Source of the DNA: Gammaproteobacteria bacterium
Lineage (GTDB): Bacteria > Pseudomonadota > Gammaproteobacteria > Nevskiales > Nevskiaceae
Direction of reading: 5' to 3'
DNA: 64,000 nucleotides
Assembly (NCBI GenBank): GCA_026398875.1
Contig: JAPLSB010000017.1
Coordinates: forward strand, 124,001-188,000
Translations under genes and position numbers: made by a program
Shown: positions 1-9,055 of the stretch, in pieces
How the letters are laid out: every line of letters begins with the position of its first letter
How positions within the stretch are numbered: position 1 is the first letter of the stretch
Notes under the pieces: model-generated
What the model saw: only the letters and a program-made list of their open reading frames with translations
Database searches by the model: none
What the model was told of the DNA's origin: nothing

Positions 1-1169
1 ACGCGCCGATGGAGCCACTGAACTGCGTCGTCGACCTGAAGGCCGACAGCTGCACGATCTGGAACGGCGAGCAGTTCCACACGATCGACCAGATGGTGGC
101 GGCCGGCGTTGTCGGCCTGAAGCCCGAGCAGGTGACGATCAAGCAGGTCTACGCCGGTGGCAGCTTCGGCCGCCGTGCCTCATCGAAGTCCGATTTCATC
201 GTCGAGGCCACGACGCTGGCCAAGGCAGCGCGCGCCAAGGGCATCGACGCGCCGATCAAGATGATCTGGATGCGCGAGGATGACATGCGTGGCGGCTATT
301 ACCGGCCGGCGTTCGTGCATGCCATCAAGGCCGGTCTCGACGCCGAAGGCAGGATCACCGGCTGGCAGAGCCGCCTCGCCGGTCAGTCGATCGCCAAGGG
401 CACGCCGCTGGAGCAGTACATGATCCACGACGGCATCGATCACACGTCGGTCGAGGGCATCTCCGACACCCGCTATGCCTTCGAGCACCTGCAGGTCGAA
501 CTGCACAGTGTCGACTACCCGCTGCCGGTGCTGTGGTGGCGCTCGGTCGGTCACACGCATTCGGCCTACGCGATGGAAACGATGATCGATGAACTGGCGC
601 ACGCCGCCGGCAAGGACCCGATCGCGTTCCGCCGCACGCTGCTGGAGAAACAGCCGCGCCATCTGAAAGTGCTGGAACTGGCTGCCGAGAAGTCCGGCTG
701 GGGCACGCCGTTGCCGGAGATTGCCGGCAAGAAGCGCGGTCGCGGCATCGCGGTGCACGAATCGTTCAACACCTTCGTTGCCGAGGTCGCCGAGGTGTCG
801 ATCGACGCCAGCGGACAACTCAAGGTCGACCGCGTGGTCTGCGCCGTCGACTGCGGCCTGGCAATCAACCCGGACGTGATCAAGGCGCAGATGGAAGGCG
901 GCATCGGCTTCGGCCTGGCCGCGATCCTGAAGTCCGAGATCACCTTCGACAAGGGCGCGGTCGTGCAGGGCAATTTCGGCGACTACCCGCCGCTGCGCAT
1001 CAACGAGATGCCGGCGATCGAGGTGCACATCGTGCCGTCAGCCGAAAAGCCGTCCGGCGTCGGCGAACCGGGTACACCCGTGATCGGCCCGGCCGTGGCC
1101 AACGCGGTATTCGCCGCACTCGGCAAGCGCATCCGCAAGCTGCCATTCGGTGACCAGCTGAGCGCTTGA
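1..1169 (+). CDS. Molybdenum hydroxylase large subunit (isoquinoline 1-oxidoreductase beta-like), 5' truncated by the window
   Basis: This is the C-terminal part of a xanthine-dehydrogenase-family subunit that binds the molybdopterin cofactor and oxidises N-heterocycles or aldehydes. The frame is open to the window edge (an Ala-Pro precedes the first visible Met), so the N-terminus lies outside. Visible marks are the GGSFGRR segment of the Mo-binding domain, a [10 protein letters not shown] segment, and GVGEPGTP near the end, whose Glu is the catalytic base of the family. The PLRINEMP and [12 protein letters not shown] segments are typical of the isoquinoline oxidoreductase beta branch. XdhC and MocA-like genes follow on the same strand; these load and make the cofactor, which supports the assignment. 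The substrate cannot be deduced. The small [2Fe-2S] subunit would be expected upstream. Confidence 0.9.
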   Translation, partial: APMEPLNCVVDLKADSCTIWNGEQFHTIDQMVAAGVVGLKPEQVTIKQVYAGGSFGRRASSKSDFIVEATTLAKAARAKGIDAPIKMIWMREDDMRGGYYRPAFVHAIKAGLDAEGRITGWQSRLAGQSIAKGTPLEQYMIHDGIDHTSVEGISDTRYAFEHLQVELHSVDYPLPVLWWRSVGHTHSAYAMETMIDELAHAAGKDPIAFRRTLLEKQPRHLKVLELAAEKSGWGTPLPEIAGKKRGRGIAVHESFNTFVAEVAEVSIDASGQLKVDRVVCAVDCGLAINPDVIKAQMEGGIGFGLAAILKSEITFDKGAVVQGNFGDYPPLRINEMPAIEVHIVPSAEKPSGVGEPGTPVIGPAVANAVFAALGKRIRKLPFGDQLSA

Positions 1170-1190
1170 TCAGAGCGCCCTGCCGAAAGC

Positions 1191-1269
1191 GCCTCACGCC
1201 TCGACGCCAAGACGCGAACGGAAGCCGGTTGCACGGGCTTGTCGTTGGCGTCGCGGCGCCTTGGCGTGA
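1191..1269. repeat. Degenerate inverted repeat between the Mo hydroxylase and xdhC
   Basis: Two arms of about 28 bases (1191-1218 and 1242-1269) are imperfect reverse complements sharing TCACGCC and GACGCCAA blocks. It resembles the better preserved inverted repeat at 53646-53741 and looks like a decayed copy of the same dispersed family. A local hairpin of other origin is possible. Confidence 0.45.
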
Positions 1270-1308
1270 TCCGGAATTTTGTCTCAGCACCATGCCGACG
1301 CTTGATCC

Positions 1309-2415
1309 GTGAATACCCCTCAGGAATTCGGCAGCCTGCTGGCCGGCTTGCGCCAGTTGGCTGACCGCGACTTCGCGAACGGCGGCGGTGCGTTGGCCAC
1401 GCTGACGCAGACCAGCGGCTCGACATTCCGCCGCCCCGGTGCGCGGATGCTGGTCTGTGGCGACGGTACCGTGGTGCGTGGCCTGTCCGGCGGCTGCCCG
1501 GAAGCCGACATCATCGGCCGGGCGCATGAGGTCATTGCGACCGGTGAAGCCAGGATCGTCCGCTACGACCGCGAATCCGGCCTCGATGCGCTGCTCGAAT
1601 TGGGCTGCGGCGGCGAACTCGAAGTGCTGATCGAGCCACTGACCCAGGCGCGCGACCTGGCCTTCATCGACGCCGCCGCCCGCTGTCTCGATGCGCGCCG
1701 CAGCGGCGTGCTGGCCACCGTCTACCGCCGTGATGGCCGCGTGCTGGCGCCAAAGCCACGGCGCATGGTGATCGACGAAGGCCGAATCCTGGTCAACGAA
1801 TTCGGCGCCAGCCTGATCAGCGGCGTGCTCGCCGATGTGGCGCTGGAACGCGTGACCGGCCGCCCGACCGTCGAGCGTTTCAGCCATGGCGGCAACGAAT
1901 ACGAGGTGCTGCTCGAAGCACTGATCCCGCCGTATGCGCTGTTCATCGTCGGCATCAACGCGACAGCGGTCGCGCTGGCGCGGATCGCGAGCGTGCTCGG
2001 CTGGCAGGTCACGCTGATCGACGATCGCAATGACCGCACGCCGCCGGGCGTGCTGCCGGACGGCGTGCGCCGGGTCACCGCGACAGCCGCGACGATCCTC
2101 GACGCCATCGAGCCAGATACGCGCAGCTTCGCCGTGGTGATGACTCACAACCTCGGCCGCGACATCGACTACCTGCGCGCACTGGGCGCGGCGCCGCTGG
2201 GTTATCTCGGCTCGCTGGGCTCGCGCAGCCGAGCGAAACGGCTGCACGACGGCGTCGGGCCGTCCATCACGCCGCTGCATGCCCCGGCCGGCCTCGATCT
2301 CGGCGGTGAGACGCCGGAAGAGATCGCGCTGGCAATCAGCGCGGAAATCCTCGCCGTGACCACCGGTCGACGGGCAGAATCACTCAGTCAAACGACTGGA
2401 CCGATCCACGCATGA
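1309..2415 (+). CDS. XdhC/CoxI family molybdenum hydroxylase maturation factor
   Basis: XdhC-type proteins bind molybdenum cofactor, protect it and help sulfurate and insert it into xanthine-dehydrogenase-like enzymes. The N-terminal XdhC_CoxI domain shows SGSTFRRPGARM and LSGGCPEAD (about residues 36-65) and CGGELEVLIEPL. The C-terminal Rossmann-like XdhC_C domain starts at about residue 210 and contains DDRNDRTPPG, MTHNLGRD and GYLGSLGSRSR. The 368-residue length is normal. The start is a GTG; a nearby upstream ATG is closed after six codons by a stop, so GTG is the better choice. It follows the Mo hydroxylase large subunit and overlaps the MocA-like gene by 4 bases (ATGA), which suggests one transcript and translational coupling. 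Confidence 0.92.
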   Translation: MNTPQEFGSLLAGLRQLADRDFANGGGALATLTQTSGSTFRRPGARMLVCGDGTVVRGLSGGCPEADIIGRAHEVIATGEARIVRYDRESGLDALLELGCGGELEVLIEPLTQARDLAFIDAAARCLDARRSGVLATVYRRDGRVLAPKPRRMVIDEGRILVNEFGASLISGVLADVALERVTGRPTVERFSHGGNEYEVLLEALIPPYALFIVGINATAVALARIASVLGWQVTLIDDRNDRTPPGVLPDGVRRVTATAATILDAIEPDTRSFAVVMTHNLGRDIDYLRALGAAPLGYLGSLGSRSRAKRLHDGVGPSITPLHAPAGLDLGGETPEEIALAISAEILAVTTGRRAESLSQTTGPIHA

Positions 2416-3011
2416 GTAACTCGAACACCTCGCCCGTGATCATGGTCATGGCAGCGGGTGCGGCGACTCGCTTCGGCAGCGCCAAGCAGCTCGCCCGTCT
2501 GCCCAGCGGCTGCACGCTGGTGCGCCATGCGGCCCTGACCGCCGTCGAAACCGGGCTCCCGGTGCAGGTGGTGATCGGCGCGCATGGCGAACTGGTGCGC
2601 GCCGAACTGGTCGGGCTCGACATCGCCATCGTCGACGCCAGCGAGTGGTGGCGCGGCATCGGCCGGTCGATCGCGCAGGGTGTGGACGCGCTGCTGGCCC
2701 GTGGCCGCAAGCCGTCGGCGCTGCTGCTGACGCTCGCGGACCTGCCGCAGGTCACCAGCGAAGATCTGCTGAAGCTGGCCGACCTGCACCAGCAATCACC
2801 GGATCGGCTGCTGGTTTCGGGCTTCGGCGACAACCAGGGACCGCCGTGCCTGTTTCCTGTCGACTGCCTGCCGGCCCTTCAGGCGCTGGAAGGTGACGAT
2901 GGCGCGCGTGGCGTGGTCAAGGCCAACGCCGCCCGAGTGGTCGCGGTGCCGCTGGCGGCCGCCGGCTTCGACATCGACAAGCCGGCCGACCTGCTGAAGA
3001 TGTCGCGCTAG
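2412..3011 (+). CDS. MocA-like molybdenum cofactor cytidylyltransferase (NTP transferase)
   Basis: A nucleotidyltransferase of the MobA/MocA superfamily; relatives attach CMP (or GMP) to molybdopterin to make the dinucleotide cofactor of xanthine-oxidase-family enzymes. The N-terminal nucleotide-binding signature reads MAAGAATRFGSAKQL (about residues 13-27), and LADLPQV (about 112-118) carries the metal-binding Asp. A GPPCLFP segment of the family is also present. Length 199 residues is usual. It overlaps xdhC by 4 bases and ends the Mo hydroxylase module, so cytosine dinucleotide for the adjacent enzyme is the likely product. That specificity is inferred from context, not read from residues. 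Confidence 0.85.
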   Translation: MSNSNTSPVIMVMAAGAATRFGSAKQLARLPSGCTLVRHAALTAVETGLPVQVVIGAHGELVRAELVGLDIAIVDASEWWRGIGRSIAQGVDALLARGRKPSALLLTLADLPQVTSEDLLKLADLHQQSPDRLLVSGFGDNQGPPCLFPVDCLPALQALEGDDGARGVVKANAARVVAVPLAAAGFDIDKPADLLKMSR

Positions 3012-3048
3012 TCCTGCGGAACGCCCAACGGCTGAACGCGCGTCGGGA

Positions 3049-4419
3049 TCAACGTCCCGGCGGCGGACCGAAGCCCGGCGGCATGCGCCCGGCCAGAGCC
3101 CGCATCATCTTCGCCATGCCGCCGCCCTGGAGCTTCTTCATCATCTCCTTGGTCTGGTCGAACTGGCGCATCAGCTTGTTGACTTCCTGAACTTCGACGC
3201 CGGCGCCGTTGGCGATGCGCTTCTTGCGCGAGGCCTTGATCAGATCCGGATAGCGGCGCTCCTGCTTGGTCATCGAGTTGATGATCGCGACCGCGCGCTT
3301 GATCTCCTTCTCCGGCTTCACGTTCTTCATCTGCGCCTGCAGCTTGGCGCCGCCCGGCAGCTTTTCGAGCATCGAACCCATGTCGCCCATGGCTTCCATC
3401 TGCGCCATCTGCTGGCGGAAGTCCTCGAGGTCGAAGCCCTTCTTGTTCTTGAGCTTGTTGGCGAGCTTGGCGGCGGCGTCGTTGTCGACCTTGCGTGCGG
3501 CTTCCTCGATCAGGCCGAGCATGTCGCCCTGACCGAGGATGCGCGCCGCGATGCGGTCCGGATGGAACACTTCGAGCGCGCCGCTCTTTTCGCCGACGCC
3601 GATGAACTTGACCGGCTTGCCGGTGACGTGGCGCACCGACAGCGCTGCACCGCCGCGCGAATCGCCATCGGTCTTGGTCAGGATCACGCCGGTCAGCGGC
3701 AGGCGATCGGCGAAGGCCTTGGCAGTGTTGGCGGCATCCTGGCCGGTCATCGAGTCGACGACGAACAGCGTTTCGACCGGATTCAGCGCGCCGTGGAGTG
3801 CGGCGACCTCCTGCATCATTTCCTCGTCGATGCCGAGGCGGCCCGCGGTGTCGACGATCAGGATGTCGGCGAACTGCAGCTTGGCGTGCGCGAGTGCCGC
3901 CTTGGCGATGTCGACCGGCTTGTCGGCGCCGGTCGACGGGAACCATTCGACGCCGACCGACTCGGCGACGATCCGCAACTGCTCGATCGCCGCCGGACGA
4001 TAGACGTCACAGGAGACGACGATGACCTTCTTCTTGTCGACCTCGCGCAGGCGCAGCGCCAGCTTGCCGGTCGACGTGGTCTTGCCCGAACCCTGCAGGC
4101 CGGCCATCAGGATCACTGCCGGCGGCTGGGCGCGCAGGTTCAGCGGTTCGGCGCTGCCGCCGAGCGTGGCGGTCAGTTCCTGCTGGACCACACGCAGCAT
4201 CGCCTGGCCCGGCGTCAGGCTTTCGGTGACTTCGGTACCGACGGCGCGCGCCTTGACCTTGTCGATGAAATCGCGAACCACCGGCAGCGCGACATCGGCT
4301 TCAAGCAGCGCCATGCGCAGTTCGCGCGCGGCGGTCGCAACCTGGTCTTCGGTCAGGCGGCCCTGGCCACGCAGGGCATCGAGCGTGCGGGTAAGGCGGG
4401 AACTCAGGTTTTCGAACAT
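3049..4419 (-). CDS. ffh: Signal recognition particle protein Ffh
   Basis: Ffh is the SRP54 GTPase that binds 4.5S RNA and signal sequences and brings ribosomes to FtsY at the inner membrane. The N-terminal helical bundle (about residues 1-90) is followed by the G domain with GLQGSGKTT (107-115), DTAGRLG and TKTDGD, then the Met-rich M domain from about residue 300 with the GGAKLQAQMK and RIANGAG regions. The 456-residue length is normal. It runs convergently into the MocA-like gene. The neighbours ypjD and the CorB-like gene keep the gammaproteobacterial ffh-ypjD-corB neighbourhood, here with an MBL-fold hydrolase gene in between. Confidence 0.98.
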   Translation of the reverse strand: MFENLSSRLTRTLDALRGQGRLTEDQVATAARELRMALLEADVALPVVRDFIDKVKARAVGTEVTESLTPGQAMLRVVQQELTATLGGSAEPLNLRAQPPAVILMAGLQGSGKTTSTGKLALRLREVDKKKVIVVSCDVYRPAAIEQLRIVAESVGVEWFPSTGADKPVDIAKAALAHAKLQFADILIVDTAGRLGIDEEMMQEVAALHGALNPVETLFVVDSMTGQDAANTAKAFADRLPLTGVILTKTDGDSRGGAALSVRHVTGKPVKFIGVGEKSGALEVFHPDRIAARILGQGDMLGLIEEAARKVDNDAAAKLANKLKNKKGFDLEDFRQQMAQMEAMGDMGSMLEKLPGGAKLQAQMKNVKPEKEIKRAVAIINSMTKQERRYPDLIKASRKKRIANGAGVEVQEVNKLMRQFDQTKEMMKKLQGGGMAKMMRALAGRMPPGFGPPPGR

Positions 4420-4481
4420 GCGATCGACACTGCCGGTTGAGGTTGCGAAGCGCGGCGATTATGCCGGAGCGCGATACGCCG

Positions 4482-5246
4482 CTAGACGATGATCTGGTCG
4501 CCGGCCTGCAGATGCCGGTACTGCCAGCCCTGCAAGGCGACCGCACACTGCCGGGCGATCAGCGCTTCGGTGCCCGGCTTGGCGTGCGTGAGATGCAGCA
4601 TCGGCCGGTGCCGCAGCTGGGCCAGATCGTCGCGCAGCACATCCGGCGTGTAATGGCGCGAACGCTCGGCAAGCTCGGCTTCCTGGTTCGGGAACGCGAC
4701 CTCGATCATCAGGTGATCGAGTCGCGGCAAGGCGTTCAAGGCGTTCCAGATCCGCTCGCTGGCACTGGTATCGCCGGTGAACGCGAACACGCCGGCGCCG
4801 GCGTCGAGCACATAGCCCACGGCCGGCACCGTATGCGACACCCGGAACGCCGTGGCCGTCAGCGCACCGACGCGCAGACCAATGCCGGCAGAAAGCGACT
4901 TCAGCACCACCAACGGATGTTCCGGGTCCGGCAGCGCCGTGAAGTCCGGCCACAGCTGCCAGTTGAAGACGTGATCGCGCAGCACCGCCAGCGTTTCCGG
5001 AATCGCATGCACGACCAGCGGGTGGTCGATCTCGCCGAACAGGTTGTCGGCCATGAACGCGAGGCCGCAGACGTGATCAAGGTGGGCATGAGTCAGCAGC
5101 ACGGTGTCGATCGCCGCCAGTTCGGTGGCGGGCAGATCGCCGACGCCGGTACCGGCATCGATCAGCAGATGACCATCGACCAGCAAGCTGGTGGTGCGCA
5201 GGCCGGGACCGATCCCGCCGCTGCATCCGAGAATCCTGATCTGCAT
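4482..5246 (-). CDS. MBL-fold metallohydrolase, class II cyclic-nucleotide phosphodiesterase-like
   Basis: A metallo-beta-lactamase-fold hydrolase. The zinc motif THAHLDH (residues about 52-58) is intact, with further ligands in SHTVP, FTGDTS and LTHAKP near the C-terminus. The N-terminal start IRILGCSGG and the 254-residue length fit the class II 3',5'-cyclic-nucleotide phosphodiesterase branch (CpdP/PdeII-like), which hydrolyses cAMP or cGMP in the cytoplasm or periplasm. There is no signal peptide. It lies 62 bases upstream of ffh on the same strand and is not a usual member of that cluster. An RNase Z-like or other MBL activity cannot be excluded. Confidence 0.75.
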   Translation of the reverse strand: MQIRILGCSGGIGPGLRTTSLLVDGHLLIDAGTGVGDLPATELAAIDTVLLTHAHLDHVCGLAFMADNLFGEIDHPLVVHAIPETLAVLRDHVFNWQLWPDFTALPDPEHPLVVLKSLSAGIGLRVGALTATAFRVSHTVPAVGYVLDAGAGVFAFTGDTSASERIWNALNALPRLDHLMIEVAFPNQEAELAERSRHYTPDVLRDDLAQLRHRPMLHLTHAKPGTEALIARQCAVALQGWQYRHLQAGDQIIV

Positions 5247-5381
5247 CGCCGTCAGCAGTTCGAACGAGCCCGGAATGTAGCACGGCCATTTCGCGATCCG
5301 GCCGCGGCAAGTTCGCGACTGGAACGGGTGCAGGAAGGCAGCGTCGCGATGCTATCGTTCCGTATTCCCAGTGATCGCCCC

Positions 5382-6167
5382 ATGTCCCTCGCCTACAGCC
5401 TGATTGCCGCCGCCTTGTACGCCTTTGCCGGCTGGCGCGCCCTGCGCGCGCAGTTCGATCGCGAGCATCTGGTGCTGACGCTCGCCCTGCTGGCCCATGC
5501 CGCCGCGCTGAGCCAGCAGGTGATCGCCGGGCCGAACCTGGTGATCGGCATTGCCGAGTCGGTGTCGATGCTCGGCTTTCTGTCGTCGCTGATGCTGTGG
5601 GTGTTCTGCTTCCGCGAACCGCTGCATGCGCTGGGTGCCGTGCACTACCCGATCACGGCCGTCTGGGCTCTGGCGCCGGCACTGTTCACCGACCATGGCC
5701 ATCCGATCCCGTTCGCTGACTGGAAGATCGGCCTGCACATCGTGTTTTCGCTGCTCAGTGCCGGGCTGCTGACGCTGGCCTCGATCCAGGCGGTGGCAAC
5801 ACTCAGTCTCGACAACATGCTGCGCAAGCCGTCCAACATGACCTTGCTGCGCCGGCTGCCGCCGCTGCAGACGATGGAGCGGCTGCTGTTCCAGCTGATC
5901 TTCTTCGGCTTCTTCCTGCTGTCGCTGACCCTGGTCAGCGGCCTGCTGTTCGTCGACAACCTGTTTGCCCAGCATCTGGTCCACAAGACGGTGCTGAGCT
6001 TCTGCGCCTGGCTGACCTTCGGCCTGCTGCTGTATGGCCGACTTCGCCACGGCTGGCGCGGCCGCACGGCGGTGCGCTGGGCGCTGTCCGGCTACACCGT
6101 GCTGGTGCTGGCCTATTTCGGCTCCAAGCTGATCCTCGAACAGGTGCTGGGCCGCAACTGGTACTGA
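5382..6167 (+). CDS. ypjD: YpjD-type inner membrane protein, CcsA/CcmC-like domain
   Basis: A polytopic inner-membrane protein of the cytochrome c assembly (CcsA) superfamily, about 261 residues with roughly eight hydrophobic segments. Family marks include the HIVFSLLSAG segment after DWKIGLH and the late HKTVLSFCAWLTFGLLLYGR block, whose His residues match heme-handling positions of the superfamily. YpjD itself has no firmly established function. I chose the ATG giving MSLAYSL because homologues begin directly at the first membrane helix; an in-frame ATG 33 bases upstream with a GGAAGG sequence about 10 bases before it is a real alternative. The position between ffh and the CorB-like gene matches the E. 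coli ffh-ypjD-corB order. Confidence 0.85.
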   Translation: MSLAYSLIAAALYAFAGWRALRAQFDREHLVLTLALLAHAAALSQQVIAGPNLVIGIAESVSMLGFLSSLMLWVFCFREPLHALGAVHYPITAVWALAPALFTDHGHPIPFADWKIGLHIVFSLLSAGLLTLASIQAVATLSLDNMLRKPSNMTLLRRLPPLQTMERLLFQLIFFGFFLLSLTLVSGLLFVDNLFAQHLVHKTVLSFCAWLTFGLLLYGRLRHGWRGRTAVRWALSGYTVLVLAYFGSKLILEQVLGRNWY

Positions 6168-6197
6168 GTGGCCGCAGCGATGAATCCGCTTCGGGGG

Positions 6198-6228
6198 TTG
6201 ACACGCCACCCTGCCCGTCCGCTTTAAT
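6198..6228 (+). promoter_or_regulatory. Candidate sigma-70 promoter for the CorB/CorC-like gene
   Basis: A perfect TTGACA at 6198-6203 is followed after 19 bases by TTTAAT at 6223-6228. It lies upstream of the TTG start of the next gene and downstream of the ypjD stop. The spacing is 2 bases longer than ideal, so strength is uncertain. Confidence 0.5.
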
Positions 6229-6261
6229 GCCTCAACGCGGGGTCACGAGGCCGGTTTCCAG

Positions 6262-7536
6262 TTGGATGACAAGACACTAGTTGCACTGCTGTTGCTGCTG
6301 GCCTTCCTGCTTCTGCTGTCGGCGTTTTTCGCTGGCTCGGAAACGGCGCTGATGGCGCTCAACCGCTACCGGTTGCGGCACATGGCCAAGTCCGGACATC
6401 GCGGTGCCAAGCTGGCCGAAAAGCTGCTGGAACGCCCGGACCGGCTGATCGGCATGATCCTGCTCGGCAATATCGCCGTGCATTCGGCGTCAACGGCGAT
6501 CGCCACGATCATCACGCTGGATCTGTTCGGCAGCCCGTGGATCGCCGCCACCACCGGCGTGCTGACGCTGTTCATCCTGATCTTCGGCGAGATCGCGCCG
6601 AAGACGCTCAGCGCGCTGTATCCGGAAAAGGTCGCGATCCCGTCCGCGTACATCTACACGACGCTGCAGTGGCTGGTGTATCCGCTGGTCTACGTGGTGA
6701 ATGTGCTGTCCAACGGCGTGCTGCGGATCTTCGGCGTCAGCCCGGAAGACGCGGCCGCGCACAGCCTGTCGAGCGAGGAGCTGCGCTCGGTCGTTGCCGA
6801 AGCTGGCGCGATGATTCCCGAGCGCCACCAGCGAATGCTGCTGTCGATCCTCGATCTGGAAAAGGCCACCGTCGAGGACATCATGATTCCGCGCAACGAG
6901 ATCGTCGGCATCGACATTTCCGAGCCCTGGGAAAAGATCCGCGAAGTGATCATCGCGTCCAGCCACACGCGGCTACCGGTGTTCGACGGCTCGATCGACG
7001 ACTTGAAGGGCATCGTCCACCTGCGCAAGGTGCTGCGGCTGACGGTGCAGGACAACCTGCGGATGGACACGCTGCTGACGCTGGTCCGTGATCCGTACTA
7101 CATCCCGGAAGGCACGCCGCTGAACCAGCAGCTGCTGAACTTCCAGGACCAGAAGCGGCGCATCGGTTTCGTCGTCGACGAATACGGCGACATCCAGGGA
7201 CTGGTGACGCTCGAGGACATCCTCGAGGAAGTGGTTGGCGAGTTCACTTCCGATCCGGCAACGCGGGTCAAGAACGTCTACCTCGATGCCGACGGCAGCG
7301 TGCTGGTGCATGGCTCGGTGACCATTCGCAGCCTCAACCGGTCGTTGAGCTGGAAATTGCCCACCGGCGGCCCGAAGACCCTCAACGGTCTGGTCATGGA
7401 GCAATTGCAGGAACTGCCCAAACCGGGCCGCAAGCTGGCCATCGGCGGCTACCAGATCGAGATCACCGACGTTCGCGCCAATGCGGTGAAGAGCGCGCGG
7501 GTGCGCCCGACCGCAGCACCAGCAGCGGCCAGCTGA
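6262..7536 (+). CDS. CNNM/CorB-type membrane protein with CBS domains (HlyC/CorC family)
   Basis: An inner-membrane protein of the CNNM (DUF21) family linked to magnesium and cobalt resistance or transport. The N-terminal DUF21 domain holds the family block SAFFAGSETALMALN (about residues 20-34) and LLGNIAVHSAS, followed by two CBS motifs (from VEDIMIPRNEI, and DEYGDIQGLVTLEDILEE) and a CorC_HlyC C-terminal domain. The 424-residue length is typical. The start is a TTG directly before GATGAC; no in-frame ATG is available nearby and homologues start with the same short acidic lead, so TTG is accepted. It follows ypjD as corB does in E. coli. Confidence 0.9.
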   Translation: MDDKTLVALLLLLAFLLLLSAFFAGSETALMALNRYRLRHMAKSGHRGAKLAEKLLERPDRLIGMILLGNIAVHSASTAIATIITLDLFGSPWIAATTGVLTLFILIFGEIAPKTLSALYPEKVAIPSAYIYTTLQWLVYPLVYVVNVLSNGVLRIFGVSPEDAAAHSLSSEELRSVVAEAGAMIPERHQRMLLSILDLEKATVEDIMIPRNEIVGIDISEPWEKIREVIIASSHTRLPVFDGSIDDLKGIVHLRKVLRLTVQDNLRMDTLLTLVRDPYYIPEGTPLNQQLLNFQDQKRRIGFVVDEYGDIQGLVTLEDILEEVVGEFTSDPATRVKNVYLDADGSVLVHGSVTIRSLNRSLSWKLPTGGPKTLNGLVMEQLQELPKPGRKLAIGGYQIEITDVRANAVKSARVRPTAAPAAAS

Positions 7537-7666
7537 TGCAGCGCTGCGGTTCAGCAGCAGAGATGCCTTCGATAGACTTCAAGCAAGGGCTCACGCAGAC
7601 GCCCTGCTCACTGACGATCGCTCGTCCAAGATCTGCTCCCATCCGGGCCATGCCCGACGGAGCCCC

Positions 7667-9046
7667 GTGAGCACCGATTCCGAACTTTCAGCCATGACCG
7701 GCCAGACAGCAGCACGCCCCGCGCCGGTGTCGTTCCGGCAGGCCTTCCGCTTCTGGCTGTGGCTCGGCTTCGTGTCGTTCGGCGGCCCGGCCGGCCAGAT
7801 CGCGGTGATGCATGCCGAACTGGTGGAGCGCCGACGCTGGATTTCCGAGCGCCGCTTCCTGCACGCGCTGAACTACTGCATGGTGCTGCCAGGCCCGGAA
7901 GCGCAGCAGCTTGCGACCTACATCGGCTGGCTGATGCACGGCACCCGTGGCGGCATCACGGCCGGCGCGCTGTTCGTGCTGCCGTCGCTGGCAATCCTGA
8001 TCGGCCTGACCTGGGCCTATCTGGCATTCGGCCAGCTGCCGGTGATTGCCGGCATCCTCTACGGCATCAAGCCGGCGGTCACGGCGATCGTCGTCCACGC
8101 TGCGTGGCGGATCGGCAAACGGGCGCTGAATGGTGCTGCGCTGTGGGCGATCGCGGCAGCGGCGTTCGTCGCGATTTTTGCCGTGCAGGTGCCGTTTCCG
8201 CTGATCGTCATCGGCGCAGCAGTGATCGGCTTCATCGGCGGCAAGCTGGCACCGGATCGCTTCCGTGGCGGCGGCGGACATGGCAAGGCAAAGGCCAGCG
8301 CCGCACCGAGCCTGATCGGCGACGACACCGTCGTTGCCCACACCGGCCACCGGACCTCGCGCCTGATCGCGGTGCTGGCTGCGGGAGCCGCACTGTGGGC
8401 CTCGGTGTACCTCGGGCTGGTCGCGATGCTGGGCCACGACAATCCGATCACCCAGATGGCGGCGTTCTTTTCCGGCGCCGCGCTGGTGACGTTCGGCGGG
8501 GCCTACGCCGTGCTGCCGTACGTCTATGAGGCGGCCGTCAACCAGTTCCGCTGGCTGACTGCGGCTCAGATGATCGATGGCTTGGCGCTCGGTGAAACGA
8601 CGCCGGGCCCGCTGATCATGATTGTCGCCTTCGTCGGATTCGTTGGCGGCTGGCAAACCGACGCGCTGGCTGCCGCACTTGACCCGGGGCACTTGTTCGC
8701 ATCGGCAGCGCTGGCCGCCGGGGTCGCGACCTTCTTCACGTTCCTGCCGTCATTCGTTTTCATTCTTGCCGGCGGGCCGCTGGTCGAGGCGACGCGTGAC
8801 GATCTGCGCCTGACTGCACCCCTGACCGCCATCACCGCGGCGGTCGTCGGCGTGATCCTGAATCTGGCGCTGTTCTTCGCGTTTCACGTGCTGTGGCCGA
8901 CCGGCTTCGATGGCCGCTTCGAGTGGCCCGCTGCGCTGATCGGCACCGCCGCCGTGGTCGTGCTGCTGCGCGAACAGCTCAGCGTGCCGAAGCTGATCGG
9001 GGTCTGTGCGCTGCTCGGGCTGGCGATCGAGTTCGGGCTGCGCTGA
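7667..9046 (+). CDS. chrA: Chromate transporter, two-domain CHR family
   Basis: A long-chain CHR protein with two homologous halves, expected to export chromate or related oxyanions across the inner membrane. The first half shows FVSFGGPAGQIAVMH and VLPGPEAQQLATYIGW; the second shows LVTFGGAYAVLPYVYE and LGETTPGPLIM, as expected for the duplicated CHR domain. About ten hydrophobic segments are visible; a short His/Lys-rich linker (about residues 205-230) joins the halves. Start is GTG with ACGGAG just upstream; an in-frame ATG nine codons later is possible. No chrB regulator is present. It ends 9 bases from the convergent radA stop. Confidence 0.93.
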   Translation: MSTDSELSAMTGQTAARPAPVSFRQAFRFWLWLGFVSFGGPAGQIAVMHAELVERRRWISERRFLHALNYCMVLPGPEAQQLATYIGWLMHGTRGGITAGALFVLPSLAILIGLTWAYLAFGQLPVIAGILYGIKPAVTAIVVHAAWRIGKRALNGAALWAIAAAAFVAIFAVQVPFPLIVIGAAVIGFIGGKLAPDRFRGGGGHGKAKASAAPSLIGDDTVVAHTGHRTSRLIAVLAAGAALWASVYLGLVAMLGHDNPITQMAAFFSGAALVTFGGAYAVLPYVYEAAVNQFRWLTAAQMIDGLALGETTPGPLIMIVAFVGFVGGWQTDALAAALDPGHLFASAALAAGVATFFTFLPSFVFILAGGPLVEATRDDLRLTAPLTAITAAVVGVILNLALFFAFHVLWPTGFDGRFEWPAALIGTAAVVVLLREQLSVPKLIGVCALLGLAIEFGLR

Positions 9047-9055
9047 CCGCAGGCT

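Noticed and set aside
3012..3048. A terminator between the MocA-like gene and ffh
   Set aside because: The space is 37 bases and contains only a weak GGGATC/GTCCCG type pairing with no T-run.
4437..5381. A long N-terminal extension of ypjD over the MBL-fold gene
   Set aside because: The extension is antisense to a gene with an intact THAHLDH motif and has no hydrophobic or conserved content; ypjD homologues start at the first membrane helix.
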